From: Aeromonas sp. RU39B
Lineage (GTDB): Bacteria; Pseudomonadota; Gammaproteobacteria; Enterobacterales; Aeromonadaceae
Length of the DNA stretch: 64,000 bases
Assembly (NCBI RefSeq): GCF_900156095.1
Contig: NZ_FTMJ01000018.1
Location: 1 to 64,000, forward strand
Direction: 5' to 3'
The position numbers were made by a program, and so were the translations under genes. Under the pieces are notes generated by a model, which was given only the letters and a program-made list of their open reading frames with translations, was not told the DNA's origin and made no database searches. Position 1 is the first letter of the stretch. The number at the start of each line of letters is the position of its first letter. Below are positions 1 to 12,607 of this stretch, one piece after another.

Positions 1-113
<113 letters not shown>

Positions 114-175
114 TCATGCAGACAAGAGTCTAGACGCTGAACTATCAAGAAACCGTGACCTAGGCAGCAAAAAAA

Positions 176-191
176 GTGTAAACGTTTACAT
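176..191. promoter_or_regulatory. GalR/GalS-type operator between galE and the repressor gene
   Basis: The sequence GTGTAAACGTTTACAT contains a perfect 14-bp palindrome and fits the gal operator pattern GTGnAAnCGnTTnCAC except at the last base. It lies in the galE-repressor divergent spacer, so it could control both genes. Two close copies precede lacZ and mglB. Confidence 0.8.
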
Positions 192-297
192 ATTTTATCG
201 TTAAGGCAAATAAGCAGATAAATCCTGTTATGGCTGGGAATTAGCCGCTTCGGAGATATAATGTTGCGACAAATTCTGTGAAAACAAGTGAAACAGC

Positions 298-1305
298 ATG
301 AGCACCATCAAGGATGTCGCCCGTTTGGCCAATGTCTCGGTAGCCACTGTGTCCCGGGTAATGAACAATTCCCCCAAGGCGAGTGCGGCATCCCGTGAGG
401 TTGTGCGTAAAGCCATGGCGGAATTGGGTTATACCCCTAACGCCAATGCTCGGGCTCTGGTTAACCAAACCTGCGACACCATGGGGGTGATGGTCAATGA
501 CGTGGCCGATCCCTTCTTCGGCACGCTGGTGCGAGGGGTTAGTGCGGTGGCGGTCGAGCAGGGGATGCACTTGTTGATGGGTAATGGTTTTCACAAGGCG
601 CGGCAAGAGCGGGAAGCTATCGAACTTCTGATTGGAAAACGCTGCGAGGCGCTGGTTGTTCATAGCAAGGCGTTATCGGATCAGGAGTTGATGGACTACG
701 CCGCCCAAGTTCCTGGTATGGTACTGATTAATCGTGACATTCCTGAATTAGCTGGACGTTGTATTGCACTGAATAATCGCTTAGGAACGGCAACGGCAGT
801 CCGCCACCTATTGGATCTTGGGCATCGGCAGATAGCCTTTCTATGTTCCGACCATGCCATTGAAGATGCCACTCTTCGTCGTGACGGATGGTATAGCGCA
901 TTGCATGAGGCTGGTTTGACGCCGAGTGAGGAGTGGATCGAATGGGGGGCGCCTAGTGAGGCTGGTGGCGAGCAGGCGATGCTCAACCTGCTGGCTAAGG
1001 GGCTTCCGGTGAGTGCAATTGTGACCTATAACGATGCTATGGCCGCTGGCGCGCTATCAGTACTGGCTGATAATGGCTTACGCGTGCCTGAAGATGTCTC
1101 TGTTGTGGGGTTCGATGATCTGGTGTATGCCCGCTATTTACGCCCCAAATTGACTACTTTACGCTACCCCATTGAGCTGATGGCAGCCCAAGCGGCACGT
1201 TTAGCTTTGCAACTGGCTTCCGGTGTCCCGACGGTGGACGTAGGCAGTCGTCTCTATACCCCGACCCTAGTCGTTCGCCAGTCCTCTTCTGCACGAAAAT
1301 CATGA
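298..1305 (+). CDS. galS: LacI-family transcriptional repressor, GalR/GalS type
   Basis: A 335-residue LacI-family regulator. Residues 1-50 form the helix-turn-helix and hinge helix (STIKDVARLANVSVATVSRV), and the rest is the periplasmic-binding-protein-like sugar domain with the PFFGTLVRGV and VVGFDDLVYARYLRP motifs. GalR and GalS bind galactose and release gal and mgl operators. The gene is divergent from galE and upstream of lacZ and mglBAC. The three gal-type operators nearby make it the likely controller of the module, including itself. Choosing GalS rather than GalR as the name is a guess, since the two paralogues cannot be separated by eye. Confidence 0.85.
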   Translation: MSTIKDVARLANVSVATVSRVMNNSPKASAASREVVRKAMAELGYTPNANARALVNQTCDTMGVMVNDVADPFFGTLVRGVSAVAVEQGMHLLMGNGFHKARQEREAIELLIGKRCEALVVHSKALSDQELMDYAAQVPGMVLINRDIPELAGRCIALNNRLGTATAVRHLLDLGHRQIAFLCSDHAIEDATLRRDGWYSALHEAGLTPSEEWIEWGAPSEAGGEQAMLNLLAKGLPVSAIVTYNDAMAAGALSVLADNGLRVPEDVSVVGFDDLVYARYLRPKLTTLRYPIELMAAQAARLALQLASGVPTVDVGSRLYTPTLVVRQSSSARKS

Positions 1306-1352
1306 AGTAAAAATTTTACTTAGTTTTAACTGTGATTTACTTCTAGCAAACA

Positions 1353-1368
1353 CTGTAATCGTTTACAT
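1353..1368. promoter_or_regulatory. GalR/GalS-type operator upstream of lacZ
   Basis: CTGTAATCGTTTACAT matches the operator at 176-191 at 14 of 16 positions. It sits about 80 bases before the lacZ start, and its left half reads TGTAAT, which could itself serve as a -10 hexamer. A bound repressor would then block the promoter directly. CRP half-sites (TGTGA) lie nearby at 1331 and 1371, but no full CRP palindrome is evident. Confidence 0.75.
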
Positions 1369-1442
1369 TGCTGTGACATGGATCTCCGACAGGTAATGTC
1401 GCATCCTCCTACACTCATTCTTCAGCCTGAGAAGGAGAATGA

Positions 1443-4505
<3,063 letters not shown>

Positions 4506-4551
4506 TGACAGGATATCGCAACACTTGAACAACGCGGGGCGGGGTGGTGAG

Positions 4552-4584
4552 CTTGCCAGAAGGCGGCAAGATCTGTGCCTTTTT
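4552..4584 (+). terminator. Weak hairpin with T-run after lacZ
   Basis: CTTGCC (4552-4557) pairs with GGCAAG (4565-4570), and a run of five T follows after nine bases. The gap before the T-run makes this a poor intrinsic terminator. It would allow mglB to use its own promoter in the 246-base spacer, where a third operator lies. Confidence 0.35.
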
Positions 4585-4627
4585 CTGCAAAATTATGAAT
4601 TATGTAGATTTTTTTGAATGTAACAGA

Positions 4628-4643
4628 GTGTAATCGTTTTCAT
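4628..4643. promoter_or_regulatory. GalR/GalS-type operator upstream of mglB
   Basis: GTGTAATCGTTTTCAT matches the operators at 176 and 1353 with one or two changes each. It lies about 110 bases before mglB, as expected for GalS control of the mgl operon. TGTGATCCTG on the reverse strand nearby (about 4651-4664) is at best a half CRP site. Confidence 0.75.
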
Positions 4644-4751
4644 TTTGTAGTCAGGATCACAGAAGAAACGTCAACAAGCTGATTACATTAACAGGCGCTT
4701 GCTGTTTTGGCTTGCCACCCTACAAACCAGATAGACACATCGGAGCACACA

Positions 4752-5738
4752 ATGAAGAAACTGACTGCTGTCGCTGCCCTTCTGATGGGGATGACCACCG
4801 CCTCTGCTGCACTGGCTGAAACCACTCTTGGCTTCACCGTGTACAAGTACGACGACAACTTCATGTCGGTCGTTCGCAAGGCCATCGAGAAGGAAGCTTC
4901 CGCATACCCGGACGTGAAGCTGCTGATGAACGACTCCCAGAATGACCAGTCCAAACAGAACGACCAGATCGACGTTCTGATCGCCAAAGGCGTGAAGGCT
5001 CTGGCCATCAACCTGGTTGACCCGGCTGCCGCTTCGGTTGTTATCGAAAAGGCCCGTGTCGACGAGATTCCGGTAGTGTTCTACAACAAGGAACCGAGTG
5101 CCAAAGATCTTGCCAGCTATGACAAGGCCTTCTACGTCGGTACTGACTCCAAAGAGTCCGGTATCATCCAGGGTCAGCTGATTGCCAAGCACTGGAAGGC
5201 TCACCCCGAGTGGGATCTGAACAAGGACGGTCAAGTCCAGTTCGTACTGCTCAAGGGCGAACCGGGCCACCCGGATGCCGAAGCACGTACCACCTACGTC
5301 ATCAAGACCCTCAATGACGGCGGCCTGAAGACCCAGCAACTCCACCTCGACACCGGCATGTGGGATACCGCTATGGCCAAGGACAAGATGGACGCCTGGA
5401 TCGCCGGTCCGAACGCCAACAAGATTGAAGTGGTTATCGCCAACAACGACGCCATGGCAATGGGTGCCATCGAATCTCTGAAGGCTGCCGGCAAGACCAG
5501 CATCCCGGTATTCGGTGTTGACGCTCTGCCGGAAGCGCTGGCTCTGGTTGGCAGTGGCGCCATGGCGGGTACCGTTCTGAACGATGCCAACAACCAGGCT
5601 AAGGCTACCTTCGATCTGGCCAAGAACCTGGCCGAAGGCAAGGCTGCCGGTGAAGGCACCAGCTGGAAGATTGTCGACAAGGTAGTCCGCGTTCCGTACG
5701 TCGGCGTCGACAAAGAAAACCTGGCTCAATTCAAGTAA
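4752..5738 (+). CDS. mglB: Galactose/methyl-galactoside periplasmic binding protein
   Basis: A 328-residue substrate-binding protein of the MglB type, which binds D-galactose and D-glucose in the periplasm and delivers them to MglAC. A lysine-start hydrophobic signal peptide ends near ASAALA, residue 22. The mature protein starts [17 protein letters not shown], the family's first ligand strand. The [13 protein letters not shown] and [12 protein letters not shown] motifs are typical of MglB. The ATG at 4752 is chosen because GGAG sits 6 bases upstream and the signal peptide begins there. It is the first gene of mglBAC, with a GalS-type operator upstream and a strong hairpin downstream. Confidence 0.95.
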   Translation: MKKLTAVAALLMGMTTASAALAETTLGFTVYKYDDNFMSVVRKAIEKEASAYPDVKLLMNDSQNDQSKQNDQIDVLIAKGVKALAINLVDPAAASVVIEKARVDEIPVVFYNKEPSAKDLASYDKAFYVGTDSKESGIIQGQLIAKHWKAHPEWDLNKDGQVQFVLLKGEPGHPDAEARTTYVIKTLNDGGLKTQQLHLDTGMWDTAMAKDKMDAWIAGPNANKIEVVIANNDAMAMGAIESLKAAGKTSIPVFGVDALPEALALVGSGAMAGTVLNDANNQAKATFDLAKNLAEGKAAGEGTSWKIVDKVVRVPYVGVDKENLAQFK

Positions 5739-5763
5739 TCCCATTACCCAGTAGTAGGAACCG

Positions 5764-5785
5764 TGGGGGGAGTCTCCTCCCCCCA
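5764..5785 (+). terminator. Strong hairpin between mglB and mglA
   Basis: A 9-bp GC-rich stem TGGGGGGAG / CTCCCCCCA with a TCTC loop stands 25 bases after mglB and has no T-run. Hairpins in this position in binding-protein transport operons usually protect the upstream mRNA and damp expression of the downstream genes. That would give more MglB than MglA and MglC. Confidence 0.6.
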
Positions 5786-5819
5786 TGTATCACTGCGCTC
5801 CAGCGAGTAGTTGGCTGCT

Positions 5820-7334
5820 ATGACAACAACAGCAAATCAATCGGAATGGCTGCTCGAGATGGTTGGCATCAACAAGGAATTTCCTGGTGTCAAAGCTCTC
5901 GATAACGTCAACCTGCGGGTTCGTCCCCACTCCGTTCACGCACTCATGGGCGAGAACGGTGCCGGCAAGTCCACGCTTCTTAAGTGCCTGTTTGGTATCT
6001 ATGAGAAGGACAGTGGTCAGATTGTCTTCCTGGGCAGGGAAGTAAACTTCCGCTCCTCCAAGGAAGCGCTCGATAACGGCATTTCCATGGTGCACCAGGA
6101 GCTTAACCAGGTGCTGCAGCGCTCCGTGATGGACAACGTGTGGCTTGGTCGTTACCCGACCAAGGGCCTGTTTGTCGATCACGACAAGATGTATCAGGAC
6201 ACCAAGCGAATTTTCGAGGATCTGGAGATCGACATCGATCCCAGAGCCAAAGTTGGCACGCTCTCGGTCTCGCAGATGCAGATGATCGAGATTGCCAAAG
6301 CTGTCTCTTATGACGCCAAGATCGTCATCATGGACGAACCCACCTCGTCGCTGACCGAGAAAGAGGTCAACCACCTCTTCCGGATCATCAACAAGCTCAA
6401 AGAGAAAGGGTGCGGCATCGTCTATATCTCCCACAAGATGGAAGAGATCTTCAAGCTGTGTGACGAGATCACCATCCTGCGTGATGGTCAGTGGATCGCG
6501 ACCCAGCCGCTGGAAGGGCTCACCATGGACAAGATCATCGGCATGATGGTCGGTCGTGAGCTGACCCAGCGTTTCCCTGAAAAGACCAACCAGCCCAAGG
6601 AAGTCATACTGCAGGTCAGCAATCTGACCTCCTTGCGCCAGCCCTCTATCCAGAACGTAACGTTCGATCTTCACAAAGGGGAAGTCCTCGGTATCGCCGG
6701 TCTGGTCGGTGCCAAGCGGACTGACATTGTCGAAACCCTGTTCGGTATCCGTGAACGCAACGGCGGCACTGTCCTGCTCAATGGCAAGGAAGTGTTTAAC
6801 CACAGTGCGCACGAAGCGATCCAGAACGGGTTCGCCCTGGTGACTGAAGAGCGTCGTTCTACCGGTATCTATTCGCAGCTCGATATCTCCTTTAACTCCC
6901 TGATCGCCAACATGGACAAGTATCAGGACAAGCTGGGCCTGCTCAGCGACAAGAAGATGAAGAGCGACACCCAGTGGGTTATCGACTCCATGCGAGTCAA
7001 AACCCCGAGCCAGAAAACCAGCATTGGTTCGCTGTCAGGCGGTAACCAGCAGAAGGTGATCATCGGTCGCTGGCTGCTGACCCAGCCTGAAATCCTGATG
7101 CTCGACGAGCCGACCCGCGGTATCGACGTGGGCGCCAAGTTCGAGATCTATCAGCTGATTCTGGAACTGGCCAAGAAGGACAAGGGGATCATCATCATCT
7201 CCTCGGAAATGCCTGAGCTGCTGGGGATTACCGACCGGATTCTGGTTATGAGCAACGGCCGGGTGGCCGGTATCGTCAACACTAAAGAGACCGACCAGAG
7301 TGAGATTCTGCGTCTGGCCTCTCTCTATCTGTAA
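5820..7334 (+). CDS. mglA: Galactose/methyl-galactoside ABC importer ATP-binding protein
   Basis: A 504-residue tandem ATPase (E. coli MglA has 506). The first cassette has Walker [10 protein letters not shown], signature LSVSQMQM and Walker [11 protein letters not shown]. The second has a degenerate Walker A (GLVGAKRT, with the usual GKST lysine context altered), signature LSGGNQQK and [12 protein letters not shown], the normal pattern for sugar importers of the CUT2 class. It energises MglC-mediated uptake. A TTG three codons upstream is in frame, but the ATG at 5820 gives the usual N-terminus. No strong ribosome site is visible, which fits lower expression than mglB. Confidence 0.95.
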   Translation: MTTTANQSEWLLEMVGINKEFPGVKALDNVNLRVRPHSVHALMGENGAGKSTLLKCLFGIYEKDSGQIVFLGREVNFRSSKEALDNGISMVHQELNQVLQRSVMDNVWLGRYPTKGLFVDHDKMYQDTKRIFEDLEIDIDPRAKVGTLSVSQMQMIEIAKAVSYDAKIVIMDEPTSSLTEKEVNHLFRIINKLKEKGCGIVYISHKMEEIFKLCDEITILRDGQWIATQPLEGLTMDKIIGMMVGRELTQRFPEKTNQPKEVILQVSNLTSLRQPSIQNVTFDLHKGEVLGIAGLVGAKRTDIVETLFGIRERNGGTVLLNGKEVFNHSAHEAIQNGFALVTEERRSTGIYSQLDISFNSLIANMDKYQDKLGLLSDKKMKSDTQWVIDSMRVKTPSQKTSIGSLSGGNQQKVIIGRWLLTQPEILMLDEPTRGIDVGAKFEIYQLILELAKKDKGIIIISSEMPELLGITDRILVMSNGRVAGIVNTKETDQSEILRLASLYL

Positions 7335-7349
7335 CAGGGGAAGATCCTT

Positions 7350-8360
7350 ATGGAGTGGGTCAAAAATTTCAACCTGATGCGTACTCTCAAGGAGAGTGGC
7401 ATTTACGCTGTATTGCTGGTTCTGCTGGTGATTATCGTGGTGAAGGAGCCGTCGTTCCTGAGCCTCACCAACTTCAGTAACATCCTGACCCAGTCGTCGG
7501 TGCGGATTATCATCGCACTCGGTGTCGCCGGTCTGATTGTGACCCAGGGTACTGATCTGTCGGCTGGTCGCCAGGTGGGTCTGGCTGCAGTGATTGCCGC
7601 GACCCTGCTGCAGTCGCTCTCCAACGTCAACAAGGTGTTCCCGACCCTGGGTGAAATTCCGATTCCGGTCGTGATCCTGATTGTGTGTGCCATCGGCGCC
7701 CTGATTGGTCTCATCAACGGCCTGATCGTGGCTTACCTGAACGTCACTCCCTTCATCACCACCCTGGGTACCATGATCATCGTTTACGGGATCAACTCCC
7801 TCTACTATGACTTCGTGGGGGCATCGCCGATTGCCGGTTTTGATGCGCGCTTCTCGACCTTTACCCAAGGCTTCATACGGCTGGGAGGGTTCAAGCTATC
7901 GTACATCACCTTCTATGCGGTGATTGCTATCGGGCTGGTATGGATCCTGTGGAACAAGACCCGCTTTGGCAAGAACATCTTCGCCATCGGTGGTAACCCT
8001 GAAGCCGCCAAGGTATCCGGTGTAAACGTACCGCTCAACCTGGTCGCCATCTATGCCCTCTCTGGCGTGTTCTATGCTTTCGGTGGGATGCTGGAAGCCG
8101 GTCGTATCGGTAGTGCTACCAACAACCTCGGTTTCATGTATGAACTCGACGCCATCGCCGCGTGCGTGGTGGGTGGTGTCTCGTTTGCCGGTGGTGTGGG
8201 TACGGTCGCTGGTGTTGTCACCGGTGTGATCATCTTCACCCTGATCAACTACGGCTTGACCTATATTGGTGTCAGCCCCTACTGGCAGTTCATCATCAAG
8301 GGCGCCATCATCATTCTGGCGGTTGCGCTGGATTCGATGAAGTACGCCAAGAAGAAGTAA
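7350..8360 (+). CDS. mglC: Galactose/methyl-galactoside ABC importer permease
   Basis: A 336-residue inner-membrane permease of the CUT2 (RbsC/MglC) family with about ten hydrophobic segments. Family motifs include GVAGLIVTQGTDLSAGRQVG, the conserved cytoplasmic loop FAIGGNPEAAKVSGVNV, and a glycine-rich C-terminal region with AACVVGGVSFAGG. AGGGGAAG lies just upstream of the ATG, 15 bases after mglA, so the two are cotranscribed. It forms the channel of the MglBAC transporter. Confidence 0.95.
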   Translation: MEWVKNFNLMRTLKESGIYAVLLVLLVIIVVKEPSFLSLTNFSNILTQSSVRIIIALGVAGLIVTQGTDLSAGRQVGLAAVIAATLLQSLSNVNKVFPTLGEIPIPVVILIVCAIGALIGLINGLIVAYLNVTPFITTLGTMIIVYGINSLYYDFVGASPIAGFDARFSTFTQGFIRLGGFKLSYITFYAVIAIGLVWILWNKTRFGKNIFAIGGNPEAAKVSGVNVPLNLVAIYALSGVFYAFGGMLEAGRIGSATNNLGFMYELDAIAACVVGGVSFAGGVGTVAGVVTGVIIFTLINYGLTYIGVSPYWQFIIKGAIIILAVALDSMKYAKKK

Positions 8361-8386
8361 GGATCGCAATCGGTCTGGACCTTAAA

Positions 8387-8410
8387 CGGGAGCCGTTCTT
8401 GCGGCTCCCG
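8387..8410 (+). terminator. Hairpin between mglC and the chemoreceptor gene
   Basis: A perfect 9-bp stem CGGGAGCCG / CGGCTCCCG with loop TTCTTG. No T-run follows, so it is more likely a partial terminator or mRNA-stabilising hairpin that sets the level of the chemoreceptor relative to mglBAC. Confidence 0.55.
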
Positions 8411-8430
8411 TGTCGTTACAAGGAGTAGGT

Positions 8431-10164
8431 ATGTCGTTCAAGGCGAAGATCCGCGTGTTGTTGCTACTGGCTATCCTGATCACCGTGGCGACCTCGTACC
8501 TCAGTGTGAACCACTTCATCAGTGGTTATATCGAAAATCAGGCCCAGCAAAATATCGATAGTCAGGTGACTCTGGTCAGAGAGAAGCTGGCGGGTGACTT
8601 CAATCAGAAGATCATTTTGGCCGGTAACCTCAACTTCGGCGTCACCAACGTCAAGAAAACCCTCGAACAGACCGGCTTTTACAACATCGTCAAAATCATC
8701 AGTGACATGGCCTTTGATGGTAGTGGCGTGATTGATGATGCCAAGCGGGTTGCCGATCTCAAGGCCGTGGCCGCCGCCGCTGCTGGCAAGGTCACGGTGA
8801 GCCCACTGCAGACCATTGATGGCAAGCCCATGGTGGCCATTTTGGTGCCGCGTGGTTCTGACTCTGCCTATATCTACTACCTGGACATGACCCCCACCAA
8901 ACAACTGCTAGAGCAGGCGGCCGGTGAGGGAAAATCATTCGAACTCAAGGATGCGGCCGGCAATATTCTCATCAGCCAGAAACCGGCAGGCGAGTCTGAT
9001 GCCAAGCCTTATCCACTGGATATCGCCGGCTCGGGCTGGACGCTCACCGGGTTTGTCGATCATGACTACATCAAGCAGATGACCCGCGATCTGAACGGCG
9101 AGATCACGCTGGCGCTGCTCATGGTGGGCGCTGTGGTGTTGGTGCTGGCGTTTGCTGCGCTGAGCTTTGCCTACCGTCCAATCCTGCTCCTGCGCGATGT
9201 GGTGCAAGACCTCTCCCGAGGTAACGGTGACCTGACACGTCGTTTGACCGTTTCCAGCCGTGATGACCTTGGCCAGATGTCCGGCGGCATCAACAACTTT
9301 ATCGGCAACCTGCAGAGCATGATGCTGGAAGTGCAGGAGTCTGCCGAGCGGCTCAATGGCGGCATCGAATCGTTGGCCACCCAGAGCCGGGCCGCCCAGT
9401 CGCTGCTCGAGCAGCACGCGGGCGAAACCAATCAGGTGGTCACCGCCATCGCAGAGATGAGTTCGGCTGCGGGCTCGGTGGCCGAGAACGCCTCGGCAAC
9501 AGCCCAGTTGGCCGGTCAGAGCCGTGAACTGGCGGCCCAGTCTCGCAAAGTGGTCGATAGCGCCATGGCCAGCGTCAATGCACTGGTGGGCGAAGTGGAG
9601 GAGACCGCGTCTTCTATCCAGCTGATGCAAAAAGATGTGGATCAGATTGGTGCCGTGCTGGGGGTGATCGGCGGGATTGCCGAGCAGACCAACCTGCTGG
9701 CGTTGAACGCCGCTATCGAAGCGGCGCGCGCGGGCGAGCAGGGGCGTGGTTTTGCGGTGGTTGCGGATGAAGTGCGCGCCCTCGCTGGCCGCACTCAGCA
9801 GAGCACCGCCGAAATCCGCGAGATGCTTGAGCGCCTGCAGCGCGGCAGCCAGACCGTGGCCGCTGCGATGGAGGGTACCAAGGAGAGCTGTATCGCCACT
9901 GCCGACAAGACCTCCCGCGTGCATGGTTCGCTCGACGAGGTGATTGATGCGGTGATCCGTAGCAACGATCTGGTGAGCCAGATTGCTACGGCGGCCGAGC
10001 AGCAGAGTCTGGTTGCGGACGAGATTAGCCGCAACATGCATGCGATTGCTGATGTGGTGACCCAGTTGGAAGGGAATGGCCAGGAAATGGCGTCCACCGC
10101 TGGTGGTATGCAGCAGAGCTACCATACCCTGCGCGATATCGTCGCTCGTTTCCGTCTGCGATAA
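8431..10164 (+). CDS. Methyl-accepting chemotaxis protein, probably linked to Mgl sugars
   Basis: A 577-residue transmembrane chemoreceptor. TM1 is at residues 8-27, a periplasmic ligand domain at about 28-222, TM2 at about 224-247, a HAMP domain follows (RPILLLRDVVQDLSRGNGD), then the MCP signalling domain with the hairpin tip EQTNLLALNAAIEAARAGEQ. There is no NWETF-type C-terminal pentapeptide; it ends VARFRLR. AGGAG lies 5 bases before the ATG at 8431. It follows mglC after a hairpin and precedes a bidirectional terminator, so it ends the mgl transcription unit. By analogy with E. coli Trg, which reads sugar-loaded MglB, it may sense MglB or the sugar itself; that partner is inferred. Confidence 0.9.
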   Translation: MSFKAKIRVLLLLAILITVATSYLSVNHFISGYIENQAQQNIDSQVTLVREKLAGDFNQKIILAGNLNFGVTNVKKTLEQTGFYNIVKIISDMAFDGSGVIDDAKRVADLKAVAAAAAGKVTVSPLQTIDGKPMVAILVPRGSDSAYIYYLDMTPTKQLLEQAAGEGKSFELKDAAGNILISQKPAGESDAKPYPLDIAGSGWTLTGFVDHDYIKQMTRDLNGEITLALLMVGAVVLVLAFAALSFAYRPILLLRDVVQDLSRGNGDLTRRLTVSSRDDLGQMSGGINNFIGNLQSMMLEVQESAERLNGGIESLATQSRAAQSLLEQHAGETNQVVTAIAEMSSAAGSVAENASATAQLAGQSRELAAQSRKVVDSAMASVNALVGEVEETASSIQLMQKDVDQIGAVLGVIGGIAEQTNLLALNAAIEAARAGEQGRGFAVVADEVRALAGRTQQSTAEIREMLERLQRGSQTVAAAMEGTKESCIATADKTSRVHGSLDEVIDAVIRSNDLVSQIATAAEQQSLVADEISRNMHAIADVVTQLEGNGQEMASTAGGMQQSYHTLRDIVARFRLR

Positions 10165-10177
10165 TCATTCAGCTAAA

Positions 10178-10204
10178 AAAAGGGGCCGAATCTCGGCCCC
10201 TTTT
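10178..10204. terminator. Bidirectional terminator between the MCP gene and tdh
   Basis: GGGGCCGA (10182-10189) pairs with TCGGCCCC (10193-10200) around a 3-base loop. A runs precede it and TTTT follows, so it can end both the plus-strand mgl unit and the minus-strand tdh transcript. Confidence 0.85.
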
Positions 10205-10223
10205 CACGGTTGTCTTGCCTGGC

Positions 10224-11249
10224 TTAATCCCAGCTCAATACCACTTTGCCCGAGTGACCGGAACCCATGGCTTCGAAGCCTTGCTGGAAGTCATCAATGT
10301 GGAAGCGGTGGGTGATAATGGGGGAGAGATCCAGGCCGGATTGGATCAGGCTGGCCATCTTGTACCAGGTCTCGAACATTTCGCGGCCGTAGATACCCTT
10401 GATAAACAGCCCCTTAAAGATCACCTTGTTCCAGTCGATCGCCATGGTCGAGGGCGGGATGCCGAGCATGGCAATTTTGCCGCCGTGGTTCATCTTGTCG
10501 AGCATCTCCTGGAAGGCGCTCGGTACACCCGACATCTCGAGGCCCACGTCGAAGCCTTCGTTCATGCCGAGCTCGTTCATCACATCACTAAGCTTCTCTT
10601 TGGCGACGTTAACGGCGCGAGTTGCGCCCATCTTGCGCGCCAGCTCGAGACGGTATTCGTTCACGTCGGTGATCACCACATGGCGGGCACCCACATGGCG
10701 GCAGACGGCAGCTGCCATGATGCCGATCGGACCTGCGCCGGTGATAAGCACGTCTTCACCCACCAGATCGAAGGAGAGTGCAGTGTGTACTGCATTACCA
10801 AACGGGTCGAAGATGGCCGCCAGATCGTCGGAGATATTGTCCGGCAGCTTGAAGGCGTTAAACGCCGGGATCACCAGATATTCGGCAAAGCAGCCGGGGC
10901 GATTAACGCCAACGCCGACCGTGTTGCGGCACAGGTGGGTACGACCGGCACGGCAGTTACGGCAGTGGCCACAGGTGATGTGCCCTTCGCCCGATACGCG
11001 GTCGCCGATGGCAAAACCACGCACTTCCTGACCGATGGCGACGACTTCACCGGCGTATTCATGACCGACCACCATGGGGACCGGAATGGTTTTTTGTGAC
11101 CATTCGTCCCAGTTATAGATGTGCATGTCGGTGCCGCAGATGGCGGTCTTGCGGATCTTGATCAGCAGATCGTTATGACCCAGCTCGGGCATGGGTACAT
11201 CGGTCATCCAGATGCCTTTCTCGGCGTTCAGCTTGGAGAGCGCTTTCAT
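10224..11249 (-). CDS. tdh: L-threonine 3-dehydrogenase
   Basis: A 341-residue zinc- and NAD-dependent medium-chain dehydrogenase that oxidises L-threonine to 2-amino-3-ketobutyrate. Visible are the catalytic zinc region ([22 protein letters not shown]), the structural zinc cysteines in [15 protein letters not shown], and the Rossmann motif [17 protein letters not shown]. The length equals that of E. coli Tdh. It follows kbl, whose enzyme cleaves the unstable product to glycine and acetyl-CoA. A hairpin with a T-run separates the two genes, so tdh may depend on read-through. Confidence 0.96.
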   Translation of the reverse strand: MKALSKLNAEKGIWMTDVPMPELGHNDLLIKIRKTAICGTDMHIYNWDEWSQKTIPVPMVVGHEYAGEVVAIGQEVRGFAIGDRVSGEGHITCGHCRNCRAGRTHLCRNTVGVGVNRPGCFAEYLVIPAFNAFKLPDNISDDLAAIFDPFGNAVHTALSFDLVGEDVLITGAGPIGIMAAAVCRHVGARHVVITDVNEYRLELARKMGATRAVNVAKEKLSDVMNELGMNEGFDVGLEMSGVPSAFQEMLDKMNHGGKIAMLGIPPSTMAIDWNKVIFKGLFIKGIYGREMFETWYKMASLIQSGLDLSPIITHRFHIDDFQQGFEAMGSGHSGKVVLSWD

Positions 11250-11271
11250 GAGAGTTCCTTCAGGAGAGGGT

Positions 11272-11297
11272 CAAAAAAGGGGGCGCTTTCGCCCCCG
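11272..11297 (-). terminator. Terminator-like hairpin between kbl and tdh
   Basis: On the minus strand GGGGGCG and CGCCCCC flank a GAAA-type tetraloop, followed by six T. This is a strong-looking intrinsic terminator inside a two-gene operon. It should reduce tdh relative to kbl unless read through. Confidence 0.7.
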
Positions 11298-11303
11298 TTA
11301 TCA

Positions 11304-12494
11304 TCAGATCACGCCCAGTTCGCGACCGATGCGGATAAACGCATCGATGGCGCGATCGAGCTGCTCGCGGGTGTGCGCCGCCGACATCTGGGTACGGATA
11401 CGGGCCTGGCCTTTAGGCACAACCGGGAAAGAGAAACCGACCACGTAGATGCCTTCGGCCAGCATGCGGCTCGCCATTTCGGCGGCCAGCTTGGCATCGC
11501 CCAGCATGACCGGGATGATGGCGTGATCGGCGCCAGCCAGGGTGAATCCGGCGGCGCTCATGCGCTCACGGAAATAACGACTGTTCTCTTGCAGTTGCTT
11601 GCGCAGAGCACCGCCTTCGGCCAGCAGCTCAAGCACCTTGATGGTGGCGGCGACGATGGACGGCGCCAGCGAGTTGGAAAAGAGGTAGGGACGCGAGCGC
11701 TGACGCAGCCAGTCGATCACCTCTTTCTTGCCGGAGGTGTAGCCACCGGAGGCGCCACCCATGGCTTTGCCCAGCGTGCCGGTGATGATGTCAACCCGGT
11801 CCAGCACATCACAATATTCGTGGGTGCCACGGCCATTTTCACCGATAAAACCGACTGCGTGGGAGTCATCAACCATCACCAGCGCGTCATACTTGTCGGC
11901 CAGATCGCAGATGGATTTTAGATCGGCAATCACCCCATCCATGGAAAACACGCCATCGGTGGCGATCAGCTTGAAGCGGGCGCCATCGGCAGTCGCCTGT
12001 TTGAGCTGCTGCTCAAGGTCGGCCATGTCATTGTTGGCATAGCGGTAGCGCTTGGCTTTGCTCAGACGAACGCCATCAATGATCGAGGCATGGTTAAGCG
12101 CATCGGAGATGATGGCATCTTCGGCGCCAAGCAGGGTCTCAAACAGACCGCCGTTGGCATCGAAGCAGGAGGAGTAGAGGATGGTGTCTTCGGTGCCGAG
12201 GAAGGCAGAGAGCTGCTGCTCCAGCACCTTGTGTTGATCCTGGGTGCCACAGATAAAGCGCACCGAGGCCATACCGAAACCGTGGCTGTCGAGGCCGGCT
12301 TTGGCCGCGTCAATCAGGGCCGGGTGGTTGGCCAGACCCAGGTAGTTGTTGGCGCAGAAATTCAGCACCTCATGACCACCGACCTGAATACCGGCTTGCT
12401 GGGCCGAGGTGATGATCCGTTCATTCTTGTAGAGACCGTCCGCCTTGACCTGCTCCAATTCGGCGGCCAGGTGGCGATAAAATGCGTGTGACAT
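11304..12494 (-). CDS. kbl: 2-amino-3-ketobutyrate CoA ligase (glycine C-acetyltransferase)
   Basis: A 396-residue alpha-oxoamine synthase that uses pyridoxal phosphate to convert 2-amino-3-ketobutyrate and CoA into glycine and acetyl-CoA. Family motifs are [27 protein letters not shown], the PLP-contacting DDSHAVGF, and the Schiff-base lysine in GTLGKAMGG. The length is nearly that of E. coli Kbl (398). It is the first gene of a kbl-tdh pair, with its promoter probably in the 113-base spacer that separates it from the upstream tetR-type gene. Confidence 0.96.
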   Translation of the reverse strand: MSHAFYRHLAAELEQVKADGLYKNERIITSAQQAGIQVGGHEVLNFCANNYLGLANHPALIDAAKAGLDSHGFGMASVRFICGTQDQHKVLEQQLSAFLGTEDTILYSSCFDANGGLFETLLGAEDAIISDALNHASIIDGVRLSKAKRYRYANNDMADLEQQLKQATADGARFKLIATDGVFSMDGVIADLKSICDLADKYDALVMVDDSHAVGFIGENGRGTHEYCDVLDRVDIITGTLGKAMGGASGGYTSGKKEVIDWLRQRSRPYLFSNSLAPSIVAATIKVLELLAEGGALRKQLQENSRYFRERMSAAGFTLAGADHAIIPVMLGDAKLAAEMASRMLAEGIYVVGFSFPVVPKGQARIRTQMSAAHTREQLDRAIDAFIRIGRELGVI

Positions 12495-12607
12495 CCTGTT
12501 TTACCTCTTATGCGTGGGGAGTGCAGCGCAAAGTGGCAACATATTACTCTGCGCTGGGATGGTTGTTTTCAACTTGTGTTAATCAAAATCAACAAATGTG
12601 AAAGGGA

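Noticed and set aside
1321-1400. CRP site upstream of lacZ.
   Set aside because: Only TGTGA half-sites are present without the matching TCACA at the right distance, so I did not call a CRP site.
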